A DNA stretch of 64,000 bases from Pseudomonas sp. Q11 (GTDB taxonomy: Bacteria; Pseudomonadota; Gammaproteobacteria; Pseudomonadales; Pseudomonadaceae), in assembly GCF_024494355.1 (NCBI RefSeq), contig NZ_JAKNQY010000016.1, positions 1-64,000 on the forward strand. The letters are read 5' to 3'. The stretch's first letter is position 1. Each line of letters opens with the position of its first letter. Positions 61,172 to 64,000 of the stretch are shown in pieces. Under the pieces are notes generated by a model. It had not been told where the DNA came from and made no database searches. It saw only the letters and a list, made by a program, of their open reading frames with translations. Position numbers and translations under genes: made by a program.

Positions 61172-61350
61172 CGAATCCTGCAGGTCGGCAGCTTTCCTGC
61201 CCGCGCCCAAACCTTGATCGACGAACGCTGCGCATGTGAGCGCGAGGACGATCTCGCGTGCCGCGCATTTGCGCGGCGCCATCATGCGCAGTAACTGCCC
61301 GCTACCTCATCGAACGCCTGCCAGAACTGCGCATCGTCGCCACCGGTGAT
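61172..61350 (+). pseudogene. Decayed D-2-hydroxyacid dehydrogenase N-terminus
   Basis: Directly after the second GntR gene one frame from 61175 reads ILQVGSFPARAQTLIDER, matching LLQIGTFPTRAQNLIDSE at the start of the intact dehydrogenase at 48524. After a frameshift, 61291-61344 reads VTARYLIERLPELRIVATGD, matching ITRSN...VIARLPNLGIIATCG. The rest, about 240 residues, is gone. The order GntR then 2-hydroxyacid dehydrogenase is the same as at 50282-48524. Confidence 0.75.
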
Positions 61351-61746
61351 TGACCCAGACTGTGTAAAAGCGCAGCCAGCGATGGCAATCAACTGCTGAG
61401 TGATTTTTTTAGTCTTAGGAGGACGTGGGAGGCTCAATCAGTGATTCTGGTTGTTATGGGCACTTCTGGCTTCGGCGCGCCTGTTAATAGGAGGCAGGAC
61501 TCGTAAAGCTGTGCAGCCGATGCACTTTTGACCCTCGTACCGGAATTTCATGGAATCTGTTTCGAGCGCCGAACTCGTTGTTGCATTTCGCTTTTCAGAC
61601 TGCTGGGTTGGGTCCCCGACGACCGACACCTGCATCACACCGCTAATGGCTTAGACCAGTTGGCCCTCTTCATGCCGATGCGAAGCCACTATGTCGCATG
61701 ACCCTAGTTACCGGCGAGTGCCGCCAATGCGGTATGCGCGTTCATC
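61351..61746. other. Gap between the decayed module and leuA
   Basis: 396 bases with no gene I can support. A minus-strand frame 61438-61638 of 66 codons exists but shows no recognisable domain. The right border of the accessory region may lie here, but no copy of the ssrA 3' end was found. No leuA terminator with a T-run was seen. Confidence 0.4.
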
Positions 61747-63441
61747 TCAGGAAGGCACCGCGGCACTCACCACGCTGAGCAGACCCAGGCGCGATGCGCG
61801 ATTGACGGCACTCGTCAGCGCCTTGAGGGAAGCCAGCAAGCTACTGCCATCGCGGGCGGCACCGAACAGCAACTGGTTACCCACGCGGATTTCCACATAG
61901 GCCAGTGCTTCGGCTTGGGCCCCGTCACGGGTGGCGTGCTCGTGGTAATCAGCGATATCGAAGTGAATGCCGCGCTGGGCAAAGGCATCGACCAACGCCG
62001 CCAGTGGGCCGTTGCCTTCGCCGCTCAAGTCGATGCGCTGCGCACCGTGTTCAAGGGTGGCTTCCAGATAGGTCACATCACCCTCGCTGACCAGCTTTGG
62101 CACCCGCAACGCGTAAGGCTTGCCCTGCTCCAGGTAATGCCGGGTAAAGCAGGCAAGGATCATCTCCCCGCTGATTTCCTGGCCGGACCCATCCGCTTCC
62201 TGCTGGACCAAGGTGCTGAATTCCATCTGCAAGCGACGCGGCATTACGATGCCGTGCTGCTCCAGCAGATAGGCCACGCCACCTTTGCCGGATTGGCTGT
62301 TGACGCGGATCACCGCTTCATAGCTGCGGCCCATATCGGCGGGGTCAATTGGCAGATAAGGCACTTCCCAGATGCCTTGCGGGTTGGCCTGACGTGCCGC
62401 AAAGCCTTTCTTGATCGCGTCCTGGTGCGACCCGGAAAAGGCGGTAAACACCAACTCGCCGGCGTAAGGGTGGCGAGGATGGGTCGGTAGCTGATTGCAG
62501 AACTCCACCTCACGCTGGACATGGATGATGTCCGAGAAATCCAGCCGCGGGTCGATGCCGCTGGTATAGAGGTTCATTGCCAGCGTCAGGATATCCACGT
62601 TGCCGGTTCGCTCACCGTTACCGAACAGCGTGCCCTCGACACGCTCGGCGCCGGCCAAGCATGCCTGCTCCGCAGTGGCAACGCCGGTGCCACGGTCGTT
62701 ATGGGGATGGACGCTGATAACCACGCTGTCGCGGCGGCTGAAATGCCGGCAAAACCACTCGATCTGGTCGGCGAACACATTGGCCGTGGAGACCTCCACC
62801 GTTGTCGGCAGGTTCAGGATCATTTTGTTGGACGGGGTAGGTCCGAACGCATCCGTCACCGCCTCACAAACCTCGAGTGCGAAATCCAGTTCGGTGAAAC
62901 AAAAGGTTTCCGGGGAGTACTGGAATGTCCACTGCGTATCGGGATTGTTGTCCATGTGACGCTTGATCTCGCGCGTCGCCTGGGTAGCGATCTCGATGCA
63001 GCCGGCACGATCCACACCAAAGACAACTTCTCGGAATACCGGAGCGGTGGCGTTGTACACATGCACGATCGCGCGGGGAACGCCCTTCAACGCCTCGAAG
63101 GTGCGCTCGATCAGATGACTGCGCGCCTGCGTCATCACTTGAATCGTGACATCGTCAGGAATCGCGCCGCTGTCGATCAGTTCACGCACATAGTCGAAAT
63201 CGGTCTGGGAAGCGGCGGGAAAACCCACCTCAATTTCCTTGAAGCCCACCTTGACCAGCAAATCGAAGAAACGGCGTTTGCGCTCGGCATTCATCGGCTC
63301 GATCAAGGCCTGGTTACCGTCGCGCATATCGACGCTGCACCAAGTGGGAGCTAGCGCCTGAACATTGGCGGGCCATTGGCGGTCGGGCAAGTCCACGGTT
63401 TTAAAATGGCGATATTTGCTGGAAGGGTCCTTGAGCATCAT
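61747..63441 (-). CDS. leuA: 2-isopropylmalate synthase
   Basis: 564 residues. Condenses 2-oxoisovalerate with acetyl-CoA, the first step of leucine synthesis. The TIM barrel starts near residue 35 with DMRDGNQALIEPM (catalytic Arg-Asp), contains SVHPHNDRGTGVA (metal His ligands) near 245 and GNGERTGNVDI near 280; a C-terminal regulatory domain (from about 440) follows. ATG ATG at 63441 with GGAG eight bases upstream; the frame to 63519 is not used. It is the long LeuA class. Whether it is the only leuA or a second copy cannot be told here. Confidence 0.93.
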   Translation of the reverse strand: MMLKDPSSKYRHFKTVDLPDRQWPANVQALAPTWCSVDMRDGNQALIEPMNAERKRRFFDLLVKVGFKEIEVGFPAASQTDFDYVRELIDSGAIPDDVTIQVMTQARSHLIERTFEALKGVPRAIVHVYNATAPVFREVVFGVDRAGCIEIATQATREIKRHMDNNPDTQWTFQYSPETFCFTELDFALEVCEAVTDAFGPTPSNKMILNLPTTVEVSTANVFADQIEWFCRHFSRRDSVVISVHPHNDRGTGVATAEQACLAGAERVEGTLFGNGERTGNVDILTLAMNLYTSGIDPRLDFSDIIHVQREVEFCNQLPTHPRHPYAGELVFTAFSGSHQDAIKKGFAARQANPQGIWEVPYLPIDPADMGRSYEAVIRVNSQSGKGGVAYLLEQHGIVMPRRLQMEFSTLVQQEADGSGQEISGEMILACFTRHYLEQGKPYALRVPKLVSEGDVTYLEATLEHGAQRIDLSGEGNGPLAALVDAFAQRGIHFDIADYHEHATRDGAQAEALAYVEIRVGNQLLFGAARDGSSLLASLKALTSAVNRASRLGLLSVVSAAVPS

Positions 63442-63779
63442 GGCGGGTTCTCCTTTTTCGACAGTTCCGATTGTGGGCAACCGAAGTGGCTGTTCACGAC
63501 CGTGCGTTAGACCCCACATTAACGAAAATCAACAAATACCAATTGCGCATTTATGCAAAGAAAGTCTGAACCACACCTTTAAAAACCCTAATCACTAATT
63601 TTTTTGGTGATTTTCACCACTAACACCAGAATTGCTGCAAACATCGGCCTCACGGAAGCTGGCCAGACGTCTGCGTCTTTCGTATCCGGATGGCGGTGGG
63701 CTGAGTGTCCGGATGGCGTGGAATCCGCAGCTAATCATTGGAACACCAAAAGGTGTCATGGAGTGCCTCTCACGTGCGC
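63442..63779 (-). other. Region between leuA and the LysR-type gene
   Basis: 338 bases, AT-rich near 63520-63610, without a supported gene. It should hold the leuA promoter, but no element stands out. Short frames seen here carry no domain. Confidence 0.4.
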
Positions 63780-64000
63780 TCAAACCACCCGTCTCTGAGC
63801 CTTCGCCAAATCAGCAATCAGAAAATCCCTGAACGCAGAAACCGCCGCCGGTAAATTGCGTCCCGCCATGCTCTGCAGTTCTATGCGCCGTGCCTGCATG
63901 CCTTCATCAAGGATCGGCAGGCATTGCAACTGCTTGTCCGCTACCTGTTTGTGCAAGGTCATTTCGCTGGCCAGGCTAATCACGCCTTCTTCGCGGACGA
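63780..64000 (-). CDS. LysR-type regulator, C-terminal part (cut by window edge)
   Basis: The last 73 or so residues of a LysR-type protein: REEGVISLASEMTLHKQV, then QLQCLPILDEGMQARRIEL and the C-terminal helix AVSAFRDFLIADLAK. These match the end of the effector-binding domain (GVALLP-type loop and SAAARAFVDFL-type helix). The helix-turn-helix half is outside the window. It lies upstream of leuA on the same strand. Confidence 0.7.
   Translation of the reverse strand, partial: VREEGVISLASEMTLHKQVADKQLQCLPILDEGMQARRIELQSMAGRNLPAAVSAFRDFLIADLAKAQRRVV

Noticed and set aside
61438..61638. 66-codon minus-strand frame left of leuA
   Set aside because: No recognised domain and no clear ribosome site; left as unassigned intergenic DNA.
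61351..61746. Right attachment site of the ssrA-anchored element
   Set aside because: Looked for a copy of the ssrA 3' end (GGTTCAAATCC...GGCTCCACCA) here and to 64000; none seen.

Overview
The window looks like chromosome from a Pseudomonas of the fluorescens group. The evidence is the order rpsO-truB-rbfA-infB-nusA-rimP-metY-leuU-secG-tpiA-glmM-folP-ftsH, followed by greA-carB-carA-dapB-dnaJ-dnaK-grpE, recN, fur/bamE and smpB; a lactate cluster of lldR, lldP, lldEFG and Dld-II type; a REP-type inverted repeat pair; and a tmRNA with the tag ANDETYGEYALAA. Species cannot be fixed from the sequence alone.

Layout. 1-1012: a small PIN-like toxin/DUF433 antitoxin pair next to tRNA-Thr(CGT); the toxin looks C-terminally shortened at the window edge. 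1341-30876: conserved housekeeping core, almost all on the minus strand (RNA decay, ribosome assembly, translation initiation, transcription elongation, three tRNAs, protein secretion, cell-wall precursor and folate synthesis, FtsH, carbamoyl phosphate and lysine synthesis, the DnaK chaperone system), then recN, fur and bamE. Regulatory sites visible here include two RpoH-type heat-shock promoters (grpE, dnaK), a LexA box before recN and an intrinsic terminator inside the carA leader. 30935-42554: rnfH/ratA, an SNF-family transporter, smpB, and the lactate regulon with an LldR operator.

42652-43467: a small secreted protein and ssrA (tmRNA). 43480-about 61700: accessory DNA starting at the 3' end of ssrA with a truncated P4-type integrase. 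Its cargo is a catabolic cluster for an unidentified sugar acid or hydroxy-acid: a tripartite tricarboxylate transporter (TctCBA), dehydratases of three unrelated families (IlvD/Edd, enolase superfamily, UxaA/GarD), two DHDPS-family aldolase/dehydratases, an RraA-like aldolase, an SDR-like protein lacking the usual catalytic Tyr and Lys, a D-2-hydroxyacid dehydrogenase, a 3-hydroxyacyl-CoA-dehydrogenase-like protein, an FAH-family hydrolase and two paralogous GntR/FCD regulators. The right end carries a decayed second version of the module: an IlvD N-terminal remnant, an intact GntR paralogue and a 2-hydroxyacid dehydrogenase remnant. The ATAAAATTATTGATAAT motif before the intact IlvD gene is repeated exactly before the IlvD remnant.

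61747-64000: a 2-isopropylmalate synthase (leuA) and the end of a LysR-type regulator cut by the window edge.
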